The notes beneath the pieces were generated by a model. That model saw only the letters and a program-made list of their open reading frames with translations, made no database searches and had not been told where the DNA came from. The position numbers and the translations under genes were made by a program. A stretch of 64,000 nt of DNA from Paludibacteraceae bacterium (lineage in GTDB: Bacteria; Bacteroidota; Bacteroidia; Bacteroidales; Paludibacteraceae). This document shows, piece by piece, positions 1-8,371 of this stretch. Positions within the stretch are counted from its first letter, which is position 1, and every line of letters begins with the position of its first letter. Location: NCBI GenBank assembly GCA_017471175.1, contig JAFUVS010000011.1, forward strand, positions 17,081 through 81,080. The letters are read 5' to 3'.

Positions 1-391
1 GGGCTGTACCCAAACCGGGATAGAAACCTGCGAAGAACTCCTCCGGCATACCCGGGATATACTTGAGCACAATACCCAAGCACATCATAAACGTAATGAG
101 GATATAACCTCGCAGGTTCAGAAAGGCGAAGAGCGACTTCTTACGCTCGGGAAAGGAAAGGATGCGTGCCGTATAACGTTTGATGAAGTTGTTGAACATC
201 AGCGAGAAAGTTACCACTACGGCAAGAGCAATGACGGTCAGCCACCACACCCGCTCGGGGTGAATAGCGTTCACTTGCAGCAAAGCCAAAATGCCTTTGC
301 GCGCAATCGCGATGCCGGGGGCTAACCATACCAATACCTGCATTAGCAGCAAGTATTCACGGTTGACGGGGAGGATTCGGTCGGTATTCAT
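1..391 (-). CDS. Hypothetical integral membrane protein (partial, C-terminus outside window)
   Basis: The minus-strand frame opens at an ATG on 391-389 and runs off the left edge, giving 130 visible residues. It has at least three hydrophobic stretches (roughly residues 14-33, 47-63 and 92-112) separated by short basic loops (for example RKK near residue 83), which indicates a polytopic inner-membrane protein. A well-placed Bacteroidetes promoter lies upstream at 458-489. I do not recognise the family and propose no function. Shorter ORFs in other frames here lack this membrane-protein pattern. Confidence 0.6.
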   Translation of the reverse strand, partial: MNTDRILPVNREYLLLMQVLVWLAPGIAIARKGILALLQVNAIHPERVWWLTVIALAVVVTFSLMFNNFIKRYTARILSFPERKKSLFAFLNLRGYILITFMMCLGIVLKYIPGMPEEFFAGFYPGLGTA

Positions 392-457
392 AGTTGAAAT
401 TTTCAAACGCCTTTTTCAAAAATAGGCATTGGTCCTTTAGGGTGAATAAATTTGTTG

Positions 458-489
458 CAAAAATACTGCTTTGACGTGAACTATGCAAA
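458..489 (-). promoter_or_regulatory. Bacteroidetes-type promoter for the left-edge membrane protein
   Basis: On the minus strand, -33 TTTG (489-486) and -7 TATTTTTG (465-458) are separated by exactly 20 bp, matching the Bacteroidetes TTTG / TAnnTTTG consensus. The start codon is about 65 bp downstream at 391. Confidence 0.6.
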
Positions 490-637
490 AGTTTGCACAC
501 TTTTTCCACGGTTTCTAAAATTTTGATAATCCGCATTATGGTGTTAGAATATCTGTAGCGGAACAGAAGCAGATGGGATAGTATAGGTGCTATTGCGTCA
601 TAAAATGACACGAATAATACGGTTTTTCGCTTCAAAG

Positions 638-669
638 TTTGCTTGTATAAAATAAATATCGTAATTTTG
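638..669 (+). promoter_or_regulatory. Promoter of the Fic gene
   Basis: TTTG at 638-641 and TAATTTTG at 662-669 are 20 bp apart. This fixes the start at the ATG on 715, because the in-frame TTG at 643 lies inside the promoter. Confidence 0.65.
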
Positions 670-714
670 CGGCGAAAATTGGATTTATTCACATCATTTT
701 ATAGCGTATTTATT

Positions 715-1821
715 ATGGAAAATCCTGTTTGGATATGGCAGTATCAGCAGTGGCCGCATTTCTGCTGGAACAACGACAGTTTGATAAACCTGCTATCTCA
801 AGTACATGAGCGGCAAGGCAGACTATTGGGCAAGATGAGCGTTATGGGATTGGAGACGCAAGCCGCTTCGTCGTTAGAGACAATGACCGAAGATGTGCTA
901 CGTAATGCCGAGATAGAGGGGCTGATACTCAATGCCGCCAACGTGCGTTCGTCGGTAGCAAGGCACTTGGGAATAGAAACGGCAGGACTGCCCCAACCTG
1001 ACCATTACACAGAGGGAGTGGTACAGGTGCTGATGGATGCGGTGAAACATTGCAACGAACCGCTTACCGAAGAGCGGCTTTTCAACTGGCATGCCGCCAT
1101 GTTCCCCACGGGCAGAAGCGGTATGGTGCCCATCACAGTAGGAGCCTACCGGACGGGAACGGAACCGATGCAGGTGGTGAGCGGCGCATTAGGCAAGGAG
1201 CAAGTGCATTACCAGGCACCTCCTTCTGATAGCATAAAAGAGGATATGGAGAGCTTCTTTCTTTGGTTCAATGAAAATCAGTCGGTTGACCCGTTATTAA
1301 AAGCCGCCATTGCGCATTTGTGGTTTGTGAACATACACCCGTTTGATGACGGCAACGGCAGGCTCACGCGCACCATAACGGATATGCTGCTGGCACGGGC
1401 TGACGGTTTGCAACAACGATACTACAGTATGTCAGCAGCTATACTGAAGAACCAAAATGCCTACTACGATATGTTGGAATATACCGGCAAGCACGGGTTA
1501 GATATTACGCAGTGGATAGTGTGGTTCTTGCAGACCTTGGACGAGGCTGTGCTGACGGCTCTTGACAAAACCGACAGGATAGTGCAAAAGTCGCTGTTCT
1601 GGCAGCGACAGAAAGACATCGTGCTCAACGAGCGGCAGATAAAAGTTATCAACCGGTTATGGGACGGGTTTGAAGGCAAACTCTCCACCGGCAAGTGGGC
1701 GAAGATGTACCATATATCACAGGCTACGGCACTGCGCGACATACAGGACGTGGTAAAAAAGGGCATCCTGCGCAAAACGGACGAAGCAGGCAGAAGTACC
1801 CACTACGAATTAGTACTGTAA
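715..1821 (+). CDS. Fic family protein with DUF4172 N-terminal domain and C-terminal winged helix
   Basis: 368 residues from the ATG at 715. The Fic core motif HPFDDGNGR is intact at about residues 208-216. Its His is the catalytic base, the Asn-Gly pair binds phosphates and the final Arg contacts the nucleotide, so the enzyme should transfer AMP (or another NMP) to a hydroxyl side chain of a protein target. An N-terminal inhibitory-helix motif is present at about 64-69 (NAEIEG), where Glu68 would plug the ATP site; the family's usual Ser/Thr at the motif start is Asn here. The last 70 residues look like a winged helix-turn-helix, common in DUF4172 Fic proteins and suggesting DNA binding or autoregulation. 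The next gene is a small HTH protein with its own promoter. The target is unknown. Confidence 0.92.
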   Translation: MENPVWIWQYQQWPHFCWNNDSLINLLSQVHERQGRLLGKMSVMGLETQAASSLETMTEDVLRNAEIEGLILNAANVRSSVARHLGIETAGLPQPDHYTEGVVQVLMDAVKHCNEPLTEERLFNWHAAMFPTGRSGMVPITVGAYRTGTEPMQVVSGALGKEQVHYQAPPSDSIKEDMESFFLWFNENQSVDPLLKAAIAHLWFVNIHPFDDGNGRLTRTITDMLLARADGLQQRYYSMSAAILKNQNAYYDMLEYTGKHGLDITQWIVWFLQTLDEAVLTALDKTDRIVQKSLFWQRQKDIVLNERQIKVINRLWDGFEGKLSTGKWAKMYHISQATALRDIQDVVKKGILRKTDEAGRSTHYELVL

Positions 1822-2011
1822 GCAAGCGGTTAGAGATCCGCGTTCTTGTTCAGTTGTATTTCAGTTCCTGTTCATTGCTGTTCACAAAACAGGCTTGCGC
1901 CCTTTGTTAATCGGTTACGAGCGTGCTGCCAAAAGTGATATAAATGCACCTTCATTTGCTAATTATGAATTTGAATAAAACTGGAGAAAAACACTCATAT
2001 TATTCCTAAAA

Positions 2012-2043
2012 TTTGCAAAATCGAAATAAAAGCATTGTCTTTG
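2012..2043 (+). promoter_or_regulatory. Promoter of the small HTH gene
   Basis: TTTG at 2012-2015, a 20 bp spacer, then TGTCTTTG at 2036-2043 (one deviation from TAnnTTTG). It lies just upstream of the ATG at 2074. Confidence 0.55.
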
Positions 2044-2073
2044 CGGCGTAAAAATAGAAAAATTAAGAATAAT

Positions 2074-2322
2074 ATGAACAACAACGAGTACTTGAAAGTA
2101 AGTGAAGTGGCGCAAAAGTGGGGAATCAGTCCACGGCGTGTACGGGTACTATGCAACGAAGGACGCATTGCAGGAGTGATACGCAATGGTAATTTGTATA
2201 TGATACCCGGTGATGCCGAACAGCCAAAAGATGCACGCACCAGTTCTGCTCAGGCGATGATAATACTGATTGCTAATTATCTGATTGAAAGACTGCAAGA
2301 AATGGTTAATATATTGAAATAA
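2074..2322 (+). CDS. Small helix-turn-helix DNA-binding protein
   Basis: 82 residues from the ATG at 2074; an in-frame TTG at 2035 would overlap the promoter. Residues 6-50 form an excisionase/MerR-like HTH (YLKVSEVAQKWGIS, then RRVRVLCNEGRI and a beta-hairpin wing ending in MIPGDAEQP). The C-terminal 25 residues form a hydrophobic amphipathic helix that could mediate dimerisation. Related small HTH proteins are often encoded beside Fic genes, so it may regulate the neighbour at 715-1821, but separate promoters argue against a strict operon. A terminator follows. Confidence 0.75.
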   Translation: MNNNEYLKVSEVAQKWGISPRRVRVLCNEGRIAGVIRNGNLYMIPGDAEQPKDARTSSAQAMIILIANYLIERLQEMVNILK

Positions 2323-2367
2323 AAACGGCTGAACATACGCCCGAAATACCGGCATATAAAAAACGAC

Positions 2368-2401
2368 AGAGGATGTGTCACAACCGGCACACCCTCTTTT
2401 T
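2368..2401 (+). terminator. Rho-independent terminator after the HTH gene
   Basis: A 10-bp stem with one A-C mismatch (2368-2377 with 2388-2397), a 10-nt loop and a T-run at 2397-2401. It separates the Fic/HTH locus from argS. Confidence 0.65.
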
Positions 2402-2444
2402 ATATACCGGGATATCGAATCTTTCCTCACAAAAATGTGATTTA

Positions 2445-2476
2445 TTTGCCTGAAAGATAAAAAACTGCTACCTTTG
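2445..2476 (+). promoter_or_regulatory. argS promoter
   Basis: TTTG at 2445-2448 and TACCTTTG at 2469-2476 with a 20 bp spacer. The start codon at 2519 follows 43 bp later. Confidence 0.7.
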
Positions 2477-2518
2477 CGCCCGAAAAATCTCTTGAAATCG
2501 TGCAATAATCAAATAACT

Positions 2519-4303
2519 ATGATAGAACAACAACTTATCCCCGTTGTGCTGCAAGCCGCGAAAGAACTGTACGGCATTGATGCACAAGAACAGCAAGTAC
2601 AACTGCAGAAGACCCGCCCTGAGTTTGAGGGCAACCTGACACTCGTGGTCTTCCCCTTCGTCAAAGCCGCCCGCAAGGCACCGGCACAAGTGGCAACCGA
2701 ATTAGGCGACTATCTGACAGCCCACTGCCCGCAACTCATTGAACGATACAACGCCGTGCAGGGGTTCCTTAACCTCACCATCGGTCAATCCTATTGGCTC
2801 GAAGCCCTGCAAAACATAGCAGCCGATGAACACTACGGACAGCAACCTGACCGCCACCGACTGATGATGGTGGAGTACTCCTCCCCCAACACCAACAAAC
2901 CGCTCCACTTGGGACACGTGCGCAATAACCTGCTCGGTGCATCCATCGCCCGCATACAGGAAGCCAACGGATGGCAAGTGGTCAAAACCAACATCGTCAA
3001 CGACCGAGGCATACATATCTGCAAATCCATGCTCGCATGGCTGCGATACGGCAATGGTGAGACACCCGAAAGCACTGGTAAGAAAGGTGACCACCTCATC
3101 GGCGACTACTACGTGCGCTTCGACAAGGAATACAAGAAACAGATTGACGAACTGAAAGCCACGGGTATGGACGAAGAGACCGCCAAGAAAGAGGCTCCGC
3201 TGATGAAAGAGGCGCAAGAGATGTTGCGCAAATGGGAACAGGGCGACAAAGAGGTACGCGACCTCTGGGCGAAAATGAACAGTTGGGTCTATGCCGGTTT
3301 TGACGAGACCTACAAGCAGATGGGCGTTTCGTTCGACAAGATATACTACGAGAGCAACACTTACCTTGTTGGTAAGAAAGAGGTGGAGCGCGGCTTACAA
3401 GAGGGCATTTTCTACCGCCGCGAAGACGGTTCTGTTTGGGCAGACCTCACGGGTGACGGATTGGACGAGAAACTGTTGCTGCGAAGTGACGGCACCAGCG
3501 TCTATATGACCCAAGACATCGGCACCGCCAAACTGCGCTTCGAGGACTATCCCATTGACAAGATGGTCTATGTGGTAGGCAATGAGCAGGAATACCACTT
3601 CAAGGTGCTGTCCCTGCTGTTAGACAAACTCGGCTTCCCCTTTGGCAAGGAACTCGTACATTTCTCCTACGGCATGGTCGAACTGCCCAACGGCAAGATG
3701 AAGAGCCGCGAGGGTACGGTGGTGGATGCCGATGAACTGATGGCAGGTATGATAGACGAAGCAAAAGAACTTAGCAAAGACAAAGTGAACACCCTGCCCG
3801 ACATCACCGAGGAGGAAACAAACGAGATAGCGCGTAAAGTGGGACTTGGCGCACTCAAATACTTTATTCTCAAAGTCGATCCGCGCAAGAATATGCTCTT
3901 CAATCCTGAAGAGAGTATTGACTTCAACGGCAATACAGGACCTTTTATCCAATACACCTACGCGCGCATCCGTAGCGTATTGCGTAAAGCAGAGCAAGCA
4001 GGTACGCAATCGCCTTCGATTACTGCCATTGACCTCAACGACAAAGAACAGGGTCTAATACAGCGGTTGATGGACTTCCCCGCCGTGGTTCGTCAAGCGG
4101 GCGACGAGTTCTCACCCGCCTTGATAGCCAACTACGCTTACGCCTTGGCGCAGGATTTCAACTCGTTCTACCACGACTACAGTATTCTGAACGAGAAGGA
4201 CGAAAAGGTTCGTATGTTCCGACTGACATTGAGCGAAACGGTATCGAAAGTGCTTCGTCAAGCCACCTATTTATTAGGTATCGAGATGCCCGAACGGATG
4301 TAG
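2519..4303 (+). CDS. argS: Arginine--tRNA ligase
   Basis: 594 residues, the normal length for a bacterial class I ArgRS, which charges tRNA-Arg with arginine in the cytoplasm. An N-terminal additional domain occupies about residues 1-115. The HIGH-type motif HLGH is at 130-133 and the KMSKS equivalent KMKSREG at about 393-399. The C-terminal 140 residues match the anticodon-binding (DALR) region and end in a typical ArgRS tail (LLGIEMPERM). The ATG at 2519 is chosen because the extended frame would start inside the promoter. A tRNA-Arg(CCU) gene lies in the same window at 24525-24596, unlinked. Confidence 0.97.
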   Translation: MIEQQLIPVVLQAAKELYGIDAQEQQVQLQKTRPEFEGNLTLVVFPFVKAARKAPAQVATELGDYLTAHCPQLIERYNAVQGFLNLTIGQSYWLEALQNIAADEHYGQQPDRHRLMMVEYSSPNTNKPLHLGHVRNNLLGASIARIQEANGWQVVKTNIVNDRGIHICKSMLAWLRYGNGETPESTGKKGDHLIGDYYVRFDKEYKKQIDELKATGMDEETAKKEAPLMKEAQEMLRKWEQGDKEVRDLWAKMNSWVYAGFDETYKQMGVSFDKIYYESNTYLVGKKEVERGLQEGIFYRREDGSVWADLTGDGLDEKLLLRSDGTSVYMTQDIGTAKLRFEDYPIDKMVYVVGNEQEYHFKVLSLLLDKLGFPFGKELVHFSYGMVELPNGKMKSREGTVVDADELMAGMIDEAKELSKDKVNTLPDITEEETNEIARKVGLGALKYFILKVDPRKNMLFNPEESIDFNGNTGPFIQYTYARIRSVLRKAEQAGTQSPSITAIDLNDKEQGLIQRLMDFPAVVRQAGDEFSPALIANYAYALAQDFNSFYHDYSILNEKDEKVRMFRLTLSETVSKVLRQATYLLGIEMPERM

Positions 4304-4327
4304 ATAAATCAAATAATTTTGATTTAT
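4304..4327. repeat. AT-rich inverted repeat between argS and the DUF349 gene
   Basis: ATAAATCAAA (4304-4313) and its reverse complement (4318-4327) form a perfect 10-bp stem with a 4-nt loop directly after the argS stop codon. No T-run follows, so it is either a weak terminator or a protein-binding palindrome just upstream of the next promoter. Confidence 0.4.
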
Positions 4328-4347
4328 AGCGAGAAAAAAGTTTTTTA

Positions 4348-4379
4348 TTTGTCTGTATAGCATTTTTGCCGTACTTTTG
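4348..4379 (+). promoter_or_regulatory. Promoter of the DUF349/ftsE-like unit
   Basis: TTTG at 4348-4351, a 20 bp spacer, then TACTTTTG at 4372-4379. The ATG at 4408 is 29 bp downstream. Confidence 0.7.
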
Positions 4380-4407
4380 TGCGAAAATTTTTGAACATAA
4401 TCCGATT

Positions 4408-5925
4408 ATGGAAAACGAAAAGCAATCCCTCGTAGAGGAACTGAAAGGTCTGCTGGAGCAGAATGTGAGTGAGGTAAAAGAACAAGTAGAGCAGGTAAAG
4501 AGCCGTTTCTACCGCGTGTACCACCAAGAATTGGAAGAAGCCAAGAAAGCCGCCGAAGAGGCTGCCGAGAAAGCGGGCGAGACGCTCACCGAATGGGTTC
4601 CTCCCGTAGATGAGGCAGAGCAACAGTTGCGCGAACTGCTCAATCAATACAAGCAAAAACGCCAAGAAATGGCAAAGAAAGCCGAAGAGGAGATGGCGCA
4701 GAACCTCTTGCGTAAAGAGAACATCCTCAATCAGATGAAAGAGATGGCACAAGCCGAGTCGGCTGACGTAATGAGCAACCTTCAGAAGATGCGCGACCTC
4801 CAAGCCGAATGGAAGACCATCGGTAGTGTTCCCCCACAAAAATCCCAAGAAATCTGGAAACAATACCAACTCTACCAAGAGCAGTTCTACGACTTGGTAA
4901 AGATTAACATTGAGTTGCGCGACCTTGATTTCAAGAAGAACCTTGAGGCAAAGACCTTGTTGTGCGAAGCCGCCGAGAAACTGCAAGAGAACGAGAACAT
5001 CGTGGAAGCGGGACGCGCCTTGCAACAACTGCATAATGAGTGGGCAGAGATTGGTCCGGTGGCACGCGAACTGCGCGAAGACCTTTGGAACCGCTTTAAG
5101 GCAGCCAGCACCGTCATCAACAAGCGTCACCAAGCTTATTTCGACTCGCTCCACGAACAAGAACAAGCTAATCTTGAGAAGAAAAAGGCACTTATTGAGC
5201 AACTCAAAGGCGTTGACCTGACGCAAATCACGACAGCCAAACAGTGGAACGAAGCCCAACAGACCATCCAATCCATTCAAGACGAATGGCGCAAAATCGG
5301 TTTCGCTCCCCGCAAGCAGAACCAAGCCATCTATGAGGAATACCGCAACCTATGCAACGCTTTCTACAAGGCTCGCACCGCCTACTTCAAGGATCGCCGC
5401 GACGAACTGAACGAGAACCTGAAAGCCAAACGCTCGCTCATTGACCGCGCTACGGAAATTCTCAACAGCGAAGACTGGCAGGAGAAAGTGGATGAGATGC
5501 GTAACCTGCAACGGGAATGGAAGACCGTCGGACCGGTACTGCATAAACTCTCGGATGAGTTATGGCAACAATTCACCTCTATTTGCGACCAGTTCTTTGA
5601 GAAGAAACGCGGCGTGGACAAAACAGCCCGCACCGAACGTGAGAAAGCCCGCACCGACAAGACGATGCAATCCGGCGACAGAAGCAAGCTGATGCGACTC
5701 TACGAGAACCTCCAACAAGAAATCAAAACAGCGGAGAATAATATCCTCTTCTTCACCGGCAAGTCGAAGAGCGGCAACCGCATCGTAGAAGATATGCAGA
5801 AGAAGATTGACCTGCAAAAGCAGCAACTCAAAGAGATTGAGGCAAAGATTTACGCTATTGACAATGCCGAAGCAGAACCTGCAGAAAAGGCAGAACAGGC
5901 GGAAAAAACGGAAACGGCTGAATAA
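4408..5925 (+). CDS. DUF349 repeat protein, predicted long coiled coil
   Basis: 505 residues, extremely rich in Glu, Lys and Gln with almost no Gly/Pro-rich linkers. At least four DUF349 repeats of about 75 residues can be seen, each with a core of the type (LQxEW)(K/R)xxG: LQAEWKTIG, LHNEWAEIG, IQDEWRKIG and LQREWKTVG. The repeats should form antiparallel helical hairpins in an elongated cytoplasmic rod. No catalytic motif or membrane segment is seen. The tail (last 20 residues) is a low-complexity Ala/Glu stretch. The gene ends 3 bp before the FtsE-like ATPase, so the two are almost certainly co-translated. DUF349 has no firmly established function. Confidence 0.9.
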   Translation: MENEKQSLVEELKGLLEQNVSEVKEQVEQVKSRFYRVYHQELEEAKKAAEEAAEKAGETLTEWVPPVDEAEQQLRELLNQYKQKRQEMAKKAEEEMAQNLLRKENILNQMKEMAQAESADVMSNLQKMRDLQAEWKTIGSVPPQKSQEIWKQYQLYQEQFYDLVKINIELRDLDFKKNLEAKTLLCEAAEKLQENENIVEAGRALQQLHNEWAEIGPVARELREDLWNRFKAASTVINKRHQAYFDSLHEQEQANLEKKKALIEQLKGVDLTQITTAKQWNEAQQTIQSIQDEWRKIGFAPRKQNQAIYEEYRNLCNAFYKARTAYFKDRRDELNENLKAKRSLIDRATEILNSEDWQEKVDEMRNLQREWKTVGPVLHKLSDELWQQFTSICDQFFEKKRGVDKTARTEREKARTDKTMQSGDRSKLMRLYENLQQEIKTAENNILFFTGKSKSGNRIVEDMQKKIDLQKQQLKEIEAKIYAIDNAEAEPAEKAEQAEKTETAE

Positions 5926-5928
5926 TCT

Positions 5929-6600
5929 ATGGAGATTCTCAACTACAAGGACGTAGAACTCCGTCGGCACGAACAGATTGTACTTGACCGAGTCAATATA
6001 ACTATCGAATCGGGCGAAATGGTGTATCTGTTGGGGCGCGTCGGTTCGGGCAAATCGACTTTTTTGAAGTCTCTGTATGCCGAAGTCCCCTTGCATAGCG
6101 GCAAAGGCAGGTTCGTGGGGTACGACATGAATGCCATTCGACAACGCGATATACCTATGCTGCGCCGTAAAATCGGCATTGTATTTCAGGATTTTCAATT
6201 ATTGTCCGACCGTTCGGTAGAAGAGAATCTGCTGTTTGTACTGCGTGCCACCGGCTGGAAAGACAAACAGGTAATGCGTTCGCACGTACAAGACACGCTC
6301 AGTCAGGTAGGTATGGGCGACAAGGCATACAAGATGCCCTACCAACTCTCCGGCGGCGATCAGCAGCGTGTGGTGATTGCCCGCGCATTGCTTAACTCGC
6401 CGGAAGTCATCCTGGCAGACGAGCCGACCGGCAACCTCGATTTCGATACGGGTAAAGAGATAATGGATCTGCTCTACGGTATCCGTCAAGCGGGAATGAC
6501 CATCATTATGTCCACCCACAACCGTTCGTGGCCGGAACTCTACCTGGGACGCAAACTGCTGTTCAACAACGGGCGCGTCAGTGAAAACATTACAGAATAG
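5929..6600 (+). CDS. ftsE: FtsE-like ABC transporter ATP-binding protein
   Basis: 223 residues with a complete ABC ATPase set: Walker A GRVGSGKST (36-44), Q-loop Gln87, signature LSGGDQQR (140-147), Walker B ILADE (161-165) and switch His197. Length and motif context match FtsE, which with the membrane protein FtsX controls peptidoglycan hydrolases at the septum. No ftsX is adjacent: the next gene is on the other strand. It sits 3 bp after the DUF349 gene. A LolD/MacB-type lipoprotein or macrolide exporter ATPase is the main alternative; the short sequence without C-terminal extension favours FtsE. Confidence 0.8.
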   Translation: MEILNYKDVELRRHEQIVLDRVNITIESGEMVYLLGRVGSGKSTFLKSLYAEVPLHSGKGRFVGYDMNAIRQRDIPMLRRKIGIVFQDFQLLSDRSVEENLLFVLRATGWKDKQVMRSHVQDTLSQVGMGDKAYKMPYQLSGGDQQRVVIARALLNSPEVILADEPTGNLDFDTGKEIMDLLYGIRQAGMTIIMSTHNRSWPELYLGRKLLFNNGRVSENITE

Positions 6601-6621
6601 TCAGCTGAACAAGTCGAACCA

Positions 6622-8355
6622 TTAAGGAACAAATTGATTGTAATTTTGTTGTTTCCGATGACATACATCGCACCTTCCACAAGGTTGCGATGTATTTTTT
6701 TCTCCGAAATACTGAAGCAGAAATTGCTGCCGACACATCGTTTGCTGCTCAGCGTATGCCAACATCGTGCGAAGCCGGTGCACGTATCGGTCCAACCGCT
6801 CTTCATAAAAAGCTTTCGGGATATAAACGTCTCTTTGCCTGTCTTGCCGAAAGGCAAACATACAAGCCCGAGTACGAGGGATATACGTCATAATATGCCG
6901 TTTAGCCAACTCTACCAAGAGGGCGTGCATGTTTTCGGTTATTTCTTCGTGGAGGTACTGAAGGTCGGTGAACACGCCCGGATAAGTGCGCATCAGTTTG
7001 GTAATCAGCGTCCGCTGTTCCGGCGAAAGCGTATAAGCACCCAGTTCAGACGCAGGGACCAACAACTTGATACGCGGTTGCGTTTCCTGCTCCTCTTGAA
7101 AGATTATATAGCCTGCCATATCCAACAGATGCAGAGCCGAATAAGTAGGGAGAAGAGGCAAATGCATTATTCTGCACACATCGTCCAAGTGCAAAGCAAA
7201 AGCGTGTCCTTCGCCGCTCTCCAAACCTACTACCAAATAATCACATACCTTATTATAGACTTCTTCGACAAACTCTTTGGCAGGGAAATTATCGTACTGC
7301 CGTTTCTTCATTTTGGTGCGGTCGTCCCGCGAATAGAGAAGAACAGCGTAGGCTGTTTTGCCGTCGCGCCCTGCCCTACCCGCTTCTTGTGAATAGGCTT
7401 CCAAGCTGTCGGGCAGGTCATAGTGGATGACCACACGCACATCGGGTTTGTCAATACCCATTCCGAAAGCGTTGGTGCAGACCATCACCGACTGACTTTG
7501 CTGCCAGCGTTTCTGCCTGCGTTCTCGTTCGTAGGTGTCCAATCCGGCGTGATAGAAGTCGGCACCGAGCAGTTGGGCTATCTCAACGGCTTTCTTGCGA
7601 TTGCGGACATAAACGATAGCAGAACCTTTGATGCGCTCCAAGATATACTGCAACTGTTCGTTCTTCGTCATCAATGAGCCGTCATCTTTAGCGGTCGGTC
7701 TGTCAGGGCGGCAATAACGCACTACATAACGCAGGTTCTCTCTTGAGAGCGACTGCTGCATTACGTTCGGTCGGGCGAAGTGGAGTTGCTTCTGAATGTC
7801 TTTCGCCACTTCGGGCGTGGCTGTGGCGGTAAGTGCCAAGACAGGTATATGTCCGAAGGTCTGTTCCAACTCGTCGCGCAACTCACCGATACGTAGATAA
7901 GAAGGACGAAAATCATATCCCCACTGGCTGATACAGTGTGCCTCGTCCACAGCGATAAGCCCTATGGGCAGGTACGTTAGACGGCGGCGAAAAGCCTCGC
8001 TCTCCAATCGTTCGGGGGAGACATAGAGAAAACGGTACGGGCCATACTGACAGTTATCAAGGGCTATCTGCTGCGCCTCACGGGACATACCCGTATAGAT
8101 GGCGGCTGATCTGATACCTCGGCGCAGCAGATGCTCTACTTGGTCTTTCATCAAGGCTATAAGCGGCGTTACAACCAAGCACAATATATCGTTCTTCACC
8201 AAGGTCGGCACCTGAAAACAGATGCTTTTTCCTCCGCCCGTAGGCAAAAGAGCCAACGTATCGTTGCCCTCTAACACGGAGCGGATAATCTGCTCTTGCA
8301 GAGGACGAAACGCCGGATACTTAAAATAGATATGAAGAACTTCTTCGGGAGTCAT
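6622..8355 (-). CDS. recQ: RecQ-family ATP-dependent DNA helicase, short form
   Basis: 577 residues. Helicase motif I TGGGKS is at 39-44, the DEAH box with the RecQ-typical CISQWG extension at 137-146, and motif VI region QEAGRAGRDG follows. A zinc-binding cluster at the end (CRQQF, then CGRCDVC) marks the RecQ-type Zn domain. The protein then stops: the winged helix is reduced and there is no HRDC domain, so it is shorter than the 728-residue RecQ at 42065-44251. It should be a 3'-5' helicase in replication-fork repair or recombination. It starts 16 bp after the deiminase-like gene, suggesting one transcript. Confidence 0.93.
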   Translation of the reverse strand: MTPEEVLHIYFKYPAFRPLQEQIIRSVLEGNDTLALLPTGGGKSICFQVPTLVKNDILCLVVTPLIALMKDQVEHLLRRGIRSAAIYTGMSREAQQIALDNCQYGPYRFLYVSPERLESEAFRRRLTYLPIGLIAVDEAHCISQWGYDFRPSYLRIGELRDELEQTFGHIPVLALTATATPEVAKDIQKQLHFARPNVMQQSLSRENLRYVVRYCRPDRPTAKDDGSLMTKNEQLQYILERIKGSAIVYVRNRKKAVEIAQLLGADFYHAGLDTYERERRQKRWQQSQSVMVCTNAFGMGIDKPDVRVVIHYDLPDSLEAYSQEAGRAGRDGKTAYAVLLYSRDDRTKMKKRQYDNFPAKEFVEEVYNKVCDYLVVGLESGEGHAFALHLDDVCRIMHLPLLPTYSALHLLDMAGYIIFQEEQETQPRIKLLVPASELGAYTLSPEQRTLITKLMRTYPGVFTDLQYLHEEITENMHALLVELAKRHIMTYIPRTRACMFAFRQDRQRDVYIPKAFYEERLDRYVHRLRTMLAYAEQQTMCRQQFLLQYFGEKNTSQPCGRCDVCHRKQQNYNQFVP

Positions 8356-8371
8356 TGCTCGTGATTGGACC

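Noticed and set aside
357-692. Long minus-strand ORF of 111 codons in front of the Fic gene
   Set aside because: It runs through both promoters of the divergent genes and has no recognisable protein features.
643-714. Extended N-terminus of the Fic protein
   Set aside because: It would start at a TTG within the promoter; the ATG at 715 fits the DUF4172 start.
898-1092. Minus-strand ORF inside the Fic gene
   Set aside because: Shadow of a well-supported gene with no motif of its own.
4345-5325. 326-codon minus-strand ORF opposite the DUF349 gene
   Set aside because: Hydrophobic only because it is the complement of a Glu/Lys-rich coiled coil; the plus strand carries the repeats.
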